Below are positions 1-12,386 of a stretch of DNA of 64,000 bases, in pieces. The notes beneath the pieces were generated by a model. That model was given only the letters and a program-made list of their open reading frames with translations. It had not been told where the DNA came from and ran no database searches. Made by a program: the position numbers and the translations under genes. Positions within the stretch are counted from its first letter, which is position 1. Each line of letters starts with the position of its first letter. The stretch is taken from positions 62,001 to 126,000 of the forward strand of contig LLCB01000035.1 in assembly GCA_001414345.1 (NCBI GenBank), read 5' to 3'. Origin of the DNA: Hymenoscyphus infarciens (taxonomy: Eukaryota; Ascomycota; Leotiomycetes; Helotiales; Helotiaceae).

Positions 1-654
1 TAATTAAGCTAAAGAAGATAGAGAACGTTAATAAGATACTAAGTAAGGTAATAATAAAGATAGAGAAAGATAGCTAGATAGAAGAGAAGGCTAACGTAAA
101 TAGAGAGAATTTTTATAAGCTTAAAAGCCTACTTTTAAGGCTATAGACTATAGAGTAGGCTATAAAAATTAATAATAAATCTTTAGTAGATTAGAAGAAT
201 TTTTTTAAGAAGTTAATATTAGAAAGTAATAGAAAATTATTAGAGAGAGTTATAAAGTACTTAGCTAAGTTAATAATATAACTCTTAAGTTAAGAGTTAT
301 AAGTAAAGAGAGTATATAATCTTTTAATAATACTAGAAACCGTAGCTATTAGCCGACAACTCTATAAACCGCCGTAGAAGAGAGCTAGTATTAAGCTATT
401 TTATTTATTTATTTATTCTTAGTATTCTTATTTCCTTATTTCCTTATTTCCTTATTTTCTTATTATCTCTTTAATACTAGAAACTATAGATAGAGCTAGA
501 TATAAGCTATTTATTATATATCTTTAAGTTAAAGAGCTTTAGATAAGAGATATCTATAATAGATATAGCTATTATATAACTAAGTCGGAACTTAGACCTC
601 TAGCTAAGTAGCTAGTTAAGAGCCTCCGAGCTAGTTAGCTAGCTATCTAAGATT

Positions 655-950
655 ATTATACTATTATACGTAGTTTCTAATATATCTCTTATATTATTAT
701 TTTATATTATCTAATTTAAGAAGGTTTTAGATTTAGCTTTTAAATAGCTTTTAAACTCTTTTATATTATCTAAACCTCTTTTTATATCGTCTAAACCTCT
801 TATATATAGCTGCTTACTCTTCTATAGTTAGAAAAGGCTAGTTTAGTCTTTTCTTCTATATTAGTACCTAGTATCTATATAGATTATTCTTTCGAATATA
901 CTCTTATATACCTCTTTAATAGTCGTATATATTTCGTAATATTATAACTT
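655..950 (-). repeat. LTR-like segment in reverse orientation
   Basis: Read on the minus strand, 950 down to about 830 resembles the opening of the LTRs at 3070, 4268, 6656 and 10895: TACGAAATATAT, then the AGAGGTATATAAGAG-like and ACTAGGTACTAATATAGAAG-like segments. The outer end near 660-668 carries the TATAATAG-type terminus. It is probably a solo or partial LTR inserted opposite to its neighbours. The boundaries are approximate because of heavy mutation. Confidence 0.45.
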
Positions 951-1719
951 AGCAATTATTACTAAAGTTATCTTATTATTATATTATCTAAGTATCTAAA
1001 GATAATAAAAGATACTATCTCGTTCTTTTCTATATATTAGATCTAAACTAAGAAACTCTATAAAGGCTTGTTTTCTTTATATACTAGAGAAGTAGTACTA
1101 TAAATTATTAGAGATACGCTATTAGATTATAGAAGATTTAATAAAGTAATTAAAGTACTAGCTATTTAAAACTTAGCGTTTTAGTCTTATTTCTTATCTA
1201 GAGCTAAAAGAGTAAATACTATCTTAATAAAGCTATAATTCTAGCGTCTCTTAAGTATAATAGCTAAGTATTAAAGCTAAGATATAATCTTTTCTTATAT
1301 ATAGAAGAATTATTCTAATTCTAGTATCTCTCTAAATATAGCTATACTTAAAAGTAACTTTTAATATTAATAAACGTTTCTTTAGTATAATCTCCTATTT
1401 ATAAAGCTTTAAAGATCTTCTAAATATTATCTATTTTATAAATTATTAAGAAATAAGAGTCTAAAAGTTTAAATATATCTTAAAAGTTATAAAAAGTAAA
1501 ATAAACTTATTTAAACTAGAAATAAGACTTAAGATAGATTCTAGCTAGTCTAGTTATTATTCTCTAAATAAGAGCTTTTTGAATTAAAAGTAAATCGTAA
1601 TAATTAGTATTTATAAAAAGTTTATTATATACTAATATCTTCTATTATTAGTTAATAGATAATATACTAATATTCAAAAGTTTAATATTTTTAGTAATCT
1701 TACTTTTTAAAGATTAGAG

Positions 1720-3055
1720 AGTATTTATAACACTTTTAGAACTAAGTTAGATAGACTATTAGAAGATATTAAAGAAAGTAGCTCTTAGCTAAAAGAACTC
1801 TAACTTAGAGCTTAGAAGTAAAGAAGAGTTAGATTAGAGAGAGTTTAGAGATATAATAAGTTATTAACTTTAAAATTCGCTTATTATCTTTTCTAACTTA
1901 GTTAACTAATCTTTTATTCTTTAATTTTCTACTTCTATAGCTTATATAATATTCTATATCTTATTTATATTTAAGAAGTCTTACTTAACTTTATTATTTC
2001 TAGACTTCTTATTTTTATTTTTTAGTATATAATTATAGATTAGAAGTCTTTTAGAAAGAAAAGTAACTCTAGAAGATTATTTAACACTTACTAGTAGAGC
2101 TAATAGCTTTAATATTAGTTAGAGAGAGAGATAAGAGATAGATTTAAAAGCCTTTATAATAACTATCTATAATTAACTTTAGTAAATCTTATATAGTAAT
2201 CTCTATATAAAGAAAGTTATTAGAAGTCTTAGAAATATATTCTATATTTACTAATATATTATCTAATACGCTTTTATAAACTAACTAATAGATACTAAAC
2301 TCTAATCTTACTAGTTAATTATAAGATCTCTAGAATCGTAGCTATTTAAATTTATTCTTAGTATAACTAATCTAAATCTAAACTAACTCGAATTTAAATA
2401 AGTATACTAACGAATTCAAAGAAGTTATTATTAAAGAGGCTATCTCTAGCTAGCGTGAATTTATTCTTTAAATATAGAATAATATATATTATTACTAGGC
2501 TTAAATTCTTAGATAAAGAACAAATTAGCCTCTTCTAAGAGAGAGACTAGGTATCTATATATAAGAGTTTAGACTATATAAATTCTATAATTAAACTGAA
2601 TAAATAAAATATATTAGCTAAGATATAAGCCTAAAACCTACGAACGTCTAAAAGCCTAAATAGTATATAACCTCGGCTACTTAAGCTAGTATACTATTAT
2701 ACTCTAAAAGATCTCTAAACTATATCTATATATCTAAGAATAAGAGATTCTAAAATAATAAGAGCCTAGCTCTCTAAAGAGATAACTAAGACTTCTTAAT
2801 TATAGATAATAAATAGATAGTTATATAAACTTTAGAAGTAGAAAAATAGAAGATAAAAGATTAGCTAGCTAAGTTAGAAAAGATAATAAGCGAGTTTAAA
2901 TTTTAAAGTTTACTATATCTCTAAACTCTCTCTAATTTAACTCTTCTTTACTTTTAAGTCTTAACTTAGACTTCTTTTAGCTAAGAGCTACTATCTCTAA
3001 TACTTTCTAATAGTCTACTATCTAACTTAGTTATAAAAGTATTATAAATACTCTT
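1720..3055. repeat. Inverted repeat of retroelement internal sequence
   Basis: The segment at about 1720-1910 matches the reverse complement of about 2860-3055. For example, AGAAAAGATAATAAGCGA at 2877 is the reverse complement of a stretch near 1873-1890, and the GAGAGAGTTTAGAGATA region is mirrored as well. Two copies of the same internal region therefore face each other, by nested insertion or inversion. About 950 bp separate the arms. Confidence 0.6.
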
Positions 3056-3069
3056 CGACTTTTGAAAAG

Positions 3070-3472
3070 TATAATAGTACGAAATATATACTATAATAGA
3101 AGAGATATATAGAAGTACGTTTAGTAAAATAATATATATAGATACTAGGCTCTAATATAGAAGAAAAGAATAAACTATTCTTCTTCTATCTTAAGTAGAA
3201 GTATCTATATATAAGAGATTAGATAATATAAAGATCTAATAATAATAATAACTAAGACTTTTCTAATATAAGTAAGTCTAAAATAATAATAGCTAAAAGC
3301 TAAATATATAATATTTAAATCTTAATATTTTCTATATATAAATACTCGATATTAATACCTTTAATATATAAGTATTTGTAATATTAGTATATTAGTTAAT
3401 TTAAGATAGCTAGCTAGTCTAAAATATAAGATTACTAAAAAGATTAAATTATTAGATAATAGTATATTATTA
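3070..3472 (+). repeat. LTR-like repeat (degenerate)
   Basis: It begins with TATAATAGTACG, as do the other LTRs of the block, and continues with the same ordered landmarks (TAGAAGTACGTTTAGTA, ATACTAGGCTCTAATATAG, the AATAATAATAACTAAG run). It ends near ATAGTATATTATTAT. The 3' border is uncertain. It is diverged from the 475-bp pair. Confidence 0.5.
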
Positions 3473-4267
3473 TCTATATACTAATAATAGAAGATCTTAG
3501 TATATAATAGACTTCTTATAAATTTTAAGTATTATTATTTACTTTTAACCTAGAAAGCTTTTATTTAGAGTATAATAACTAGACTAGCTAGAATATATAT
3601 TAAGCTCTACTACTAGTTTAAATTAGTTGATTTTACTTTTTATAACTTTTAAGATATATTTAAACTTTTAGACTCTTATTTCTTAACTATTTATAAAATA
3701 GAGAATACTTAGAATATCTTTAAAGTCTTATAGATAACTAGAAAAGAGTATATTAAAGAAATGTTTACTAATTTTAGAGATTACTTTTTAAGTATAGCTA
3801 TACTTAGAGAGATACTAGAACTAGAATAGCTCTTCTATATATAGAAGAAGATTATATCTTAGCTCTAAAACTTAGCTACTATACTTAAGAGACGTTAGAA
3901 CTATAACTTTATTAAAATAGTATTTAAGCTTCTAGTCTTAGATAAGAAATAATACTAAGACGCTAAATTAACTAATACGACTAAGCTAGTTACTACTAGT
4001 ACTTTAGTTAAATTATATAGTTTAACTTTAGTTAAAAAGAGTATCTCTCTATTCTTATCTAGTTTAACTCTAAACTCTCTATAATCTAACTATTCGTAGT
4101 ACTACTTTCTCTAAAGTAGTATATAAAGATAAAACTAAGTTCTTATAAAGTATCTTAGTTTAGATCTGAATTATAAAGAGAACGAGGTAGTAATATAGTT
4201 TATATAACTATATATTTAAACTTAGATAATATTATATCTATAACTCTCGCTTTATTATCTTAGATAC

Positions 4268-4607
4268 TATAATAGTACGAAATATATACAACTAGAGAAG
4301 AGGTATATAAGAGTACGTTTAGTAGAATAACGTAGGTAAATACTAGGTACTAATATAGAAGAAAAGGCTAAACTAGTCTTTTCTAACTCTAGGAGTAGGT
4401 AGCTATATATAAGAGGTTTAGATAGTATAAAAGGGTCTGAAACTAACTAACGTTATACGTCGGCGAATATAAAAGCCCGAACCTACGTAATCTTTCTAAA
4501 ACAGATAATATAAGACAATAGTAGCTGAAATAACAACTATAGCTGAAACCTTATATATAGTAGATACTACTAGCTATCTAGAATAGCTTAGGTAATAGGC
4601 TATTATA
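4268..4607 (+). repeat. LTR-like repeat, shorter variant
   Basis: It starts TATAATAGTACG and ends GGCTATTATA. The sequence that follows (CTCTCTCTTGAAAAAGACTCGTC) closely resembles what follows the 5' LTR ending at 7130, so this is the same kind of LTR/leader junction. At 340 bp it is shorter than the 475-bp LTRs. Its middle differs and keeps some GC-bearing motifs such as TACGTCGGCG, so it is a related subfamily or a deleted copy. Confidence 0.55.
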
Positions 4608-6655
4608 TCTCTCTCTCTTGAAAAAGACTCGTCTTAAGTCTTCTATCTTATTATTTAAGGCTAAATCAGGATAGCTTTAGTATTATATTTATCGTATTTG
4701 TTGATTTTATTATAAGCGAGAAGGTTAAGATCTAAATCGTAGCTAACTCGAGTTCGAAGATACTTTGTTTATTGAAATCGTAAGCGAGATATCGAGATAT
4801 TAGTTTTAAGTCTAAATCGTAACTAACCTAGTTTATAGATACTTATAAAAGAGACTTCGTTTCTAATTCTTTAATATCAAAAGCAAGCGTTTACTAAAAG
4901 AGTATAGTCTAATCTATCAAGTAGATTAGAGAAAGTTTAAAGTAAAATTAGAAAAAGTTTAAAAGTGAATTTAGAGTAGAGTTAGAAGTTATTTAGTTAA
5001 GAGGTAGTAATAACTTAGTTAAGAGCTTACTTTAAGAGCGTACTAATTCGTATCTGATTCGAATTCGAAAAAAAAAGAACTTCTAGCCTAGCTAGAAGTA
5101 AAAGAAAGTAAGAAAGTAAAGACTATAAGACTCTATACTAGAGTTAATAAGGTTTTAGCTAGTTAAAGGAGTTTATTACTAAATGTTATTAAAGTTTAAA
5201 ATTTATTATCTAAGTATCTAAGAATAATAAAAGAGGTAGTTTAGCTAGTTAAAAGACTGAATTTGAAAATACTATCTAATATTCAAGATAATAAAAGAGA
5301 TAGTTATAAATATAATATTATCTAAGTATAGATATTTAGTCGTATAAAACTATATTACTTAGGCCTATAGGCTGCCTCGTTCTCTTTAGCGATTCTGAAT
5401 CAGAGTACTTGAGAACTTATTCGTTATCTTCTAATTTTAGAAGAAAAGTCGCTATTATATTATAGAGATCTCGGAGCTAGATAAAGAGGTATTCTAAACT
5501 GAAATACTAATATTAAATGATTTCGTCGTTTCCTAGTGCTTTAGTATCTCTTCTTATCTACTACTAAAAGATTATTTACTATTTTAGCAAAGTTATAATT
5601 CTAGCGTCTCTTAAAAGTAGTAGACGCGTTTTAGAGCTAAGGTGTAATCTTATTCTATATATAGAAGAACCTGTCTAATTCTCTCTAAGTATAGCTATAC
5701 TCGAAAAGTAAACGTTTCTTTAGTATAATCTTCTTCTAATTCCACTTCTATCTCTTTTAACCTTTATACTAGCTAGGACCTAGTCTATAACTATAGTCTT
5801 TTAAATGTTCGCTAGTAAAAAGTTCAGAATTAGATAATATTTAGTCGGTATTATTAAAGATAGCGATAACTTAGCTAAGAGCTCACTTCTTTAGTTCTAA
5901 TAGAAAGAGTATTTCGACTAATTCGTATCTAATTCAAGAGAAGTAGTAAGAAGGCATTAGAGATAGCAGTGTCTCTTAAGCGAAAGAGGTCTAAGTTCGA
6001 GCTTAAAAAGCAAAGAAGAGTTCGAACGAAGGTTTAAAAGAGAGTCGGATTAGAGAGGGTTTAGAGGTGGGATTTAGTTATTAACTTCGAAGTTCGCTTA
6101 TAATTTTATCCTCTATCCCTTAGCTAACCGATCGTTTTATCCTTTATATACCGCTATCTTATCTATATATTATCTATATTTAAAAAGTCTCTTTAAGACC
6201 TTGTTATATTTACTATACAGTTTCGGTTTAGAGAGAGTTTAAAGAGTCTTTCGAAAAGAGAGATAGCTCTAGAAGAGAGTTTAACGCCTTATAGTAGAAT
6301 AGTTAATATAATATCGATTTAGAGAGAGAGAGAGATAAGATTAGATTTAAAAGCCTTTATAATAACTATATTAACTTATTTACTAATCCTAGAGTTATTA
6401 GAATTCTTAGGAATACTTAGTATATTCTAATCTCTTAATATATCTATAATACGATTTTTACTAGCTATCTATACTAATACTAAACCCTAGTATTACTAGC
6501 TATCTAAGTAGTCTCTAATTACCTAGCTATTTAAGAATATTATTCTTCTAGTCTAAATCTAGGCTAAGTCGTATTCGAAATAAAAGAAGTAATAAAAAGC
6601 TTAAAAGAGATATTATTTATACTATTACTAGCAAAGAAGAGTTTTTTCCTTTTTA

Positions 6656-7130
6656 TATAATAGTACGAAATATATATAACTATAGAAGAGGTATATAGGA
6701 GTGCGTTTAGTAGAATAACGTATATAAATACTAGGTACTAATATAGAAGAAAAGAATAACTATCTCTCTTCTATACTAAATATAAACGTCTATATATAAG
6801 AGGTTAAAAGCTACTAAGTTCTAATAATAATAATAACTAAGCTCTATCTAATATAGCTAATACTAAATAATAAGAGCTAAAAAGCTAAATATATAACCTC
6901 TAAACCTTTGAAAAGCTAAATATATAATATCTAAACCTTAATCTCTTCTATATATAAATATTAGATATTAATACCTTTAGTACTTCGCTTATATAAGTAT
7001 TAGTTATTCGTAATCTTAGCCTAGAGATATTAGAGGTATTAGTAGTACTTAGAGGTATTAGTAGTTTTATAAATACTAATAATTTAGAATAGTACTATTA
7101 TATAATAATCTAGGATAACGTACTATTATA
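6656..7130 (+). repeat. Left 475-bp LTR
   Basis: This is the left member of the LTR pair. It opens TATAATAGTACG and closes CGTACTATTATA, so its termini are perfect 12-base inverted repeats. A CTCTCTTCTTTAAAAAGACTCG leader-like sequence follows at once, as it does behind the LTR at 4268-4607. Confidence 0.75.
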
Positions 7131-10100
7131 TTCTCTCTTCTTTAAAAAGACTCGTCTCGAGTCTTTAGTTATCGATTAGTATAGTATTAGATCGATTAGA
7201 GTATTCTTTATCTCTTTATTATAAAGAATATAACTTATCTACTATTATAGTATCTAGTAGTTAGAGTAAGGTCGATAGCTAGTAGTATTTTTATTTAAGA
7301 GCTAATTACTCTTTGTTTACTACTATATACTATATAATAATAGATATGAATAGAAGAGAAGCTAATTATTAGCTATTAGGTAGTGAGTAGTATACTACTA
7401 TAGAGTTATTATATTCTTACTATTATTATATATTATAATAGTAATTATTAAGTAATAAATAATAATTATAAAGTAATAGCTATTATTATAAGTAGTATAT
7501 TAGTAGGCGACTTTTCTCTAATTCTAACTTCTCTTCTTCTTTTCTTTTTATCTAAATAATATAAATAGTAAGAATACCTTCTAATTAGATATATTCTTAT
7601 ATACTAACTTATCTTCTAAAATATATATATATATTATATATATATATATAAAAGTAAGTTTTTCCTTTCTTAATTAAACCGAATTTAAAGCTAATCTAAT
7701 ATAGTAAAATACCTCTCCTATATTCTCCTAGTATACTTCTAGCTATCTACTAAGTCTACTACGTTTAATACCTTTAGATAAAATCTTAGAATAGAGATTA
7801 TATATATACTTTTAAGAAGCTAAAGTTAAAGAAGTATAAGTACTATATTAAGTAGAATACTATATATATCCTAGTAAGTTTAATCTTAAATATATACTAA
7901 ATCCGTTCTAACTTAGGTAGTTACTATAGTTTATTAAGAAGGAGTTTAGTAAGCTTAAGCTTAAGAAGAAGAAGAAGGAGATTAAGAGAGCTACTAAAGC
8001 TTTAGATAAAGTGTTAGTCGTTACTAGTATAGAAGTACTAAAGAATAGTTTAGAGGTATAGTTTACTCTTCTAGAGAAGACTTAGGCGCTTCGCGCTAAG
8101 GTTGCTATAAGTATCTCTTACTTATTAGAGAGGTTTCGATTACTAATATTTAATAGTTCTTACGCCGTGCTATAGAGAGAGCTTATTAGAAGCTACTTTT
8201 AAGAATACGTCTTTATAAGATAAGTAATATTTTAGGAGTTAGGCCTATATTAGAGCTCTTATATCATCGTCGTCTTAAAAAGGGGCTAGTTTTTCGTTAA
8301 TAATCTAATCTAGCTTATAGATACTAGTTATATAGAATTCTAAATTAGATTGTTTTATATTAAAATATATAGCGTTTACGCTTATTTTACTAATAAAAGA
8401 GTATAAAGTCTAGTCTTTTAAAGCTATACTAGTAGTTTATAAGAGCTTTAAACTAGAGTTAGATATTAAAATTTTAAGAGGTATTATTATAGATAGAAGT
8501 AATAACTTAGCTATATTTATAAGTCTACTCTTTTTATGTCTTTCTTATTAATAGATTATATATTCCTTTTAATTTATATCTAACTAGTAATTTAAAATAG
8601 GTTTCTAGTTCTAGCTAGAAAGTAAAAGTAAAATCTCTTTACTAAAGTAGAGAGTTAGAGAGTAGTTAGCTAGCTAAGTAATCTAGTTCTTTAAGAGGTT
8701 AAAGAGAACTTTAAAATAGTTTAACTACTTATTATAAATAATTAGATCTTACTATCTAAGGTCTAGGATAATAAAAGAATAGTTATAGATATAACGTTTA
8801 TCTATATTTAGATATAGTTATATAAACTAAGTTATCTAGCTTTTAGTACTATTATTATATCTATAAATAAATACTAAATAAAGTAGTTTCTAGATCTATA
8901 AACTTATTACTTTTAATAATTATAAAGCTAGAGGTTAATTTAGAAATAGGTACCTATTTACTTCTATATCTATTAAAGCTTATATTTTAATACTATATCT
9001 TTATATACTAAGAGTAGTATTTATAAGGAACTATTTTCCTTTTATAAGCTTAGAAAGGTTAAGTCTAGCTAGATTATATTTATATAAGCTTAAGAAGGTA
9101 TTTTTACCTAGGCTTCTTCGTTTTCCTTCTAACTTAGGTTAGAGTTAGAGTACTTTTTAGATAGTTATTCTTTTTTAGGTTAATTATCTATCTTATTAAT
9201 ACTAGGTAGATTAAGATAGTTAGGCTTAATATACCTAGGTTTCTTATAATTAAAACACTTTATACTAGTAAGGAATTAGTCTATAAACGAAGTCTTTAAT
9301 CTTTTACTAGTAGAAGAGGGCCTAGGAGTTTAAGAAGTCTTTTAAGAGGTAGAATAAAGTCTATATAAGAGTAGTAAGGGTTTTATAGCTAAACTAGATA
9401 AGAATTAGTTAGTATTAAGCTTTTAATATAAAGAGCTTATTACTACTAGTCTTTCTATACTTATTATACTAGTTATATATAACTTAGTATTTTAGTATTA
9501 TTCTTTATCTATAAATAAAAGGTCTCTTACTATCTTATTAAAATTAGTATTCTAGTATCTCTTACTATTAACTAATTAGTTTCTAAGCTAAGGTATAAGC
9601 TTCTCTTATATATAGTAGAATCTATCTTACTCTAATACCTCTCTAAGTATTACTATACTTAAAAAGTAACTTTTAAATTCTATAAAACTTTCTCTTATAT
9701 AACTCTTCTATTCTATCTAAAGAGACTAAAAGGTATTCTAGGTATTCTTCTTCTTATAACTAGTTAAATAGTAAGTATTATTAAAGTTTAATTATTTCTT
9801 TATAATCTTTAAATATCGTCTTACTTATATTAAACTTATATTAGGGCTCTAAGTAGTTCTAAGCGAGTTTTATTATTATCTTCTAAATAAGAGCTTTATA
9901 AGTTAAAAACGTCTAATAATAGTTAGTATTTATATAGAGTCGATTATGTATTAATATTCTTTATTACTTATATATAAGTAAAGTATTATTATTTAAAAGT
10001 TTAATTTTCTCTATAATCTTACTTTTAATAAGTTAAAAGGCTTTTAAGATACTTTTAGGTTATAGATATAGAGTAGGTTATTATAAAGAAGGATTATTAA

Positions 10101-10894
10101 GAGTAGGGTTTTATACTTAATAATAGTTTAAAGAGATAGAAAAAGGTGTTCTTATTAGTTAAATAAGACTTAGACTTTAGTTATTATTTAGTAGTTATTA
10201 ACTAATTTACTATACTAAGTCTAATAATTAAGTAATCTAGTTATTTTACTCTAAAATTCTCTCTTCTTTTTCTTAATCTTTAGCTTTTATAGCATAGATT
10301 ATACCTTATATCTCGTCTATATTAGAGAAGTCTTATTAATCTCTCTAGCTTCTAAGTACTAGGCCTTTACCTTTATTATTCTTAGGCTTCTTAGTATTCT
10401 TAGAGGTATAGTACTAAGTTAAGAACCTTTCTATAAAGGCTTGACTTTATTCCTTAAAAAGAGGCTCTATACTTAGAAGTAGAGCCTAGAAGGAACCTAG
10501 AGTCGCTCTAGATTCTAATATATTAAATATTAATTTAAGAGAGAGAGAGTAAGATTAGATTTAGAAGCCTTTTAGATAACTTTAGTATATTAACTTATTT
10601 ACTAAACCTATATATAATAGTTTCTATATAAAGAGAGTTATTAGAATTCTTAGAAATACTTAGTATATTCTAATCTCTTAATATATCTATAATATAATTT
10701 TCACTAGCTATTTATATAAATACTAAACCCTCGTATTACTAGCTGTCTAAGTAGTCTCTAATTACTCGGTTATATAAGAATACTATTATAATATTCTAAA
10801 TCTAAGCTAAATCGACTTCGAAATAAAGAGTAATAATAAGCTTAAAAGAGATATTATTAAGGCTATTACTAGCGAAGAAGAGTTACTATTTTTA

Positions 10895-11369
10895 TATAAT
10901 AGTATAATATATATATAACTATAGAAGAGGTATATAGAAGTATATTTAGTAGAATAATATATATAGATACTAGGTACTAATAGAAAAGAAAATAATAACT
11001 ATCTCTCTTCTATACTAAATATAAACGTCTATATATAAGAGGTTAGAAGCTACTAAGTTCTAATAATAATAATAACTAAGCTCTGTCTAATATAGCTAAT
11101 ACTAAATAATAAGAGCTAAAAAGCTAAATATATAACCTCTAAACCTTCGAAAAGCTAAATATATAATATCTAAACCTTAATCTCTTTTATATATAAATAT
11201 CGGATATTAATACTTTTAGCACTTCGCTTATATAAGTATTAGTTATTTATAATCTCGGCCTAGGAGTATTAGAAGTATTAGTAGTACTTAGAGGTATTAG
11301 CAGTTTCACGAATACTACTAATTCAGAATAGTACTATTATATAATAATCTAGAATAGCGTGCTATTATA
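10895..11369 (+). repeat. Right 475-bp LTR
   Basis: It aligns end to end with 6656-7130. Differences are overwhelmingly transitions, for example GTACTATTATA versus GTGCTATTATA at the 3' end and CTCTATC versus CTCTGTC in the middle. That pattern fits independent RIP of the two copies. Confidence 0.75.
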
Positions 11370-11752
11370 GTTTTAGTTTATTATTTATCTAATATACTAG
11401 TTCTTTTATCTATTAAAGACTAAAAGTAAAAGACTCGTAGTTTATAATAAAATTAAAAAAATAAAATAAATATTTATATTTAAATTATTAAGCTAATATA
11501 TAATAGATATTAAGTTTAATATTTAATAATAAATATTAAACTCTTTTTACTTTTAAACATTATATTTCTTATTAGTTAGATAATTACTTATAATATTTCT
11601 ATCTATCTAGTTATATATTTAGATTTTTATATATAAGATATCTAAGTTACGTTTCTAAGCTACTTTAAATACTATTAAAGGCCGGTTCTACACGTGATAC
11701 CTGCGCGCTAACAAAGGCGATGTGGTTATACCGTCGTTAGACGAGTTATATA

Positions 11753-11802
11753 GCCCTTAGGAGGGCTGGTTATAACGTTATAACCTGGCCCTCCTAAGGC
11801 TC
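11753..11802. repeat. Large palindrome at the edge of the AT-rich block
   Basis: The sequence CCTTAGGAGGGCTGGTTATAAC is followed directly by its near-exact inverse GTTATAACCTGGCCCTCCTAAGG, with the centre between 11776 and 11777. Each arm is about 24 bases with one or two mismatches and there is no loop. It has normal GC content and lies just where the RIP-affected DNA stops. Possible explanations are a transposon end, a foldback element or a boundary sequence. Confidence 0.8.
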
Positions 11803-11897
11803 GGGCTCGCTTCTTTTTGCATGCCTGTGGTGTGTTGTTTCCCCGCACAGGTTCATGATCCTGGATTCGAGAACCCGTGCCGCTTGCCGATCAAAAG

Positions 11898-12014
11898 CTG
11901 GTGCACTATAGACTGAGGAGAATGGGCATCCCGTCCGCTCTGCCATACACAAGCCTCAGATCGGCAGATTAGTAGTTGGGTGGGTGACCACCAGCGAATA
12001 CCTGCTGTTGTATG
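11898..12014 (+). rRNA. 5S rRNA-like gene with divergent 5' end (possible pseudogene)
   Basis: From about 11905 onward the sequence follows fungal 5S rRNA closely: CATCCCGTCCGCTCTGCC, an AGCC segment, TTAGTAGTTGGGTGGGTGAC, CCACCAGCGAATACC, and the 3' end TGTTGTATG. A T run follows. Fungal 5S normally starts ACATACGACC, which pairs with the GTTGTATGT 3' end to make helix I. Here the first ten bases read about GCTGGTGCAC and cannot form that helix. Dispersed 5S genes are usual in filamentous ascomycetes, and their length is below what RIP acts on. The internal-control-region part looks intact, but the copy may not yield a stable RNA. Confidence 0.75.
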
Positions 12015-12020
12015 TTTTTT
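12015..12020 (+). terminator. T-run after the 5S-like sequence
   Basis: TTTTTT directly follows the 5S 3' end (TGTTGTATG), as expected of an RNA polymerase III terminator. Confidence 0.55.
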
Positions 12021-12386
12021 GCTCTTTTTCCTCCTCCTCTGGATGGGACAGGAGGGTGCGATGTGCAACGAATATTTCAACTAAGTAAAGAAGAATTTGT
12101 CGCGGAAGAAATAGGGGATAAGATTTTAACTCGCCGCCCAGTGGTATTTTTTGTGGGAAATTCCCCTTTGAAAACCATTGGGAGATTGAATTCAGAAGTA
12201 AATTTGTATTTTTAAAATGGATGGGTTTCTACTCTACATCGAAAAGGCATAATATTCGACAAGACAAACAGTATAGGTAGTCCCCAAAAAGTGGATTTTT
12301 TATTTATACAGTGATCTATACAGTAATTCCATACTACAGATTGATGAGAAGGTTGGTGGGTTTTGTACATGTACAAAGTACGGATC

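Larger units (their letters stand above)
6656..11369 (+). mobile_element. RIP-mutated LTR retrotransposon copy, about 4.7 kb
   Basis: Two direct repeats of 475 bp each (6656-7130 and 10895-11369) are collinear over their full length, share TATAATAG starts and CTATTATA ends, and differ mainly by C/T and G/A changes. They flank 3.76 kb of internal DNA. Canonical LTRs run TG...CA. Here both ends read TA, which is what RIP would make of TG and CA. No gag or pol reading frame survives. The sequence just before each LTR (a GAAGAAGAGTT-like tract, then T-rich) is also duplicated, so the LTR at 6656 was probably also the 3' LTR of an upstream copy (4268-7130). Confidence 0.75.
1..11690. repeat. RIP-degraded AT-rich transposon block
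   Basis: The block is extremely rich in A and T, and the dinucleotides CA and TG are almost absent while TA abounds. This is the footprint of repeat-induced point mutation, which turns CpA into TpA on either strand of duplicated DNA. No open reading frame of useful length survives. Related segments recur in it: the sequence around 1228-1400 reappears near 5586-5750 and 9556-9720, and 2120-2400 reappears near 6321-6600 and 10530-10860. These are internal parts of at least three copies of one LTR-retrotransposon family. Microsatellites (TTTA and TTTCCTTA units at 405-470, AT runs at 7619-7655) are also present. Confidence 0.9.

Noticed and set aside
405..480. Tandem TTTA and TTTCCTTA units considered as a CRISPR-like or minisatellite array
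   Set aside because: No spacers and only a few short units; a simple microsatellite in degraded repeat DNA.
1..11690. Possible mitochondrial or organellar DNA because of the AT richness
   Set aside because: Composition comes from loss of CA and TG with retained CG words and LTR structure, which is RIP of nuclear repeats. No organellar genes are seen.
11830..11900. tRNA-like words (GGATTCGAGAACCC) just upstream of the 5S-like gene
   Set aside because: No cloverleaf can be built on either strand: the T-arm has an extra base and there is no matching D-arm or acceptor stem.
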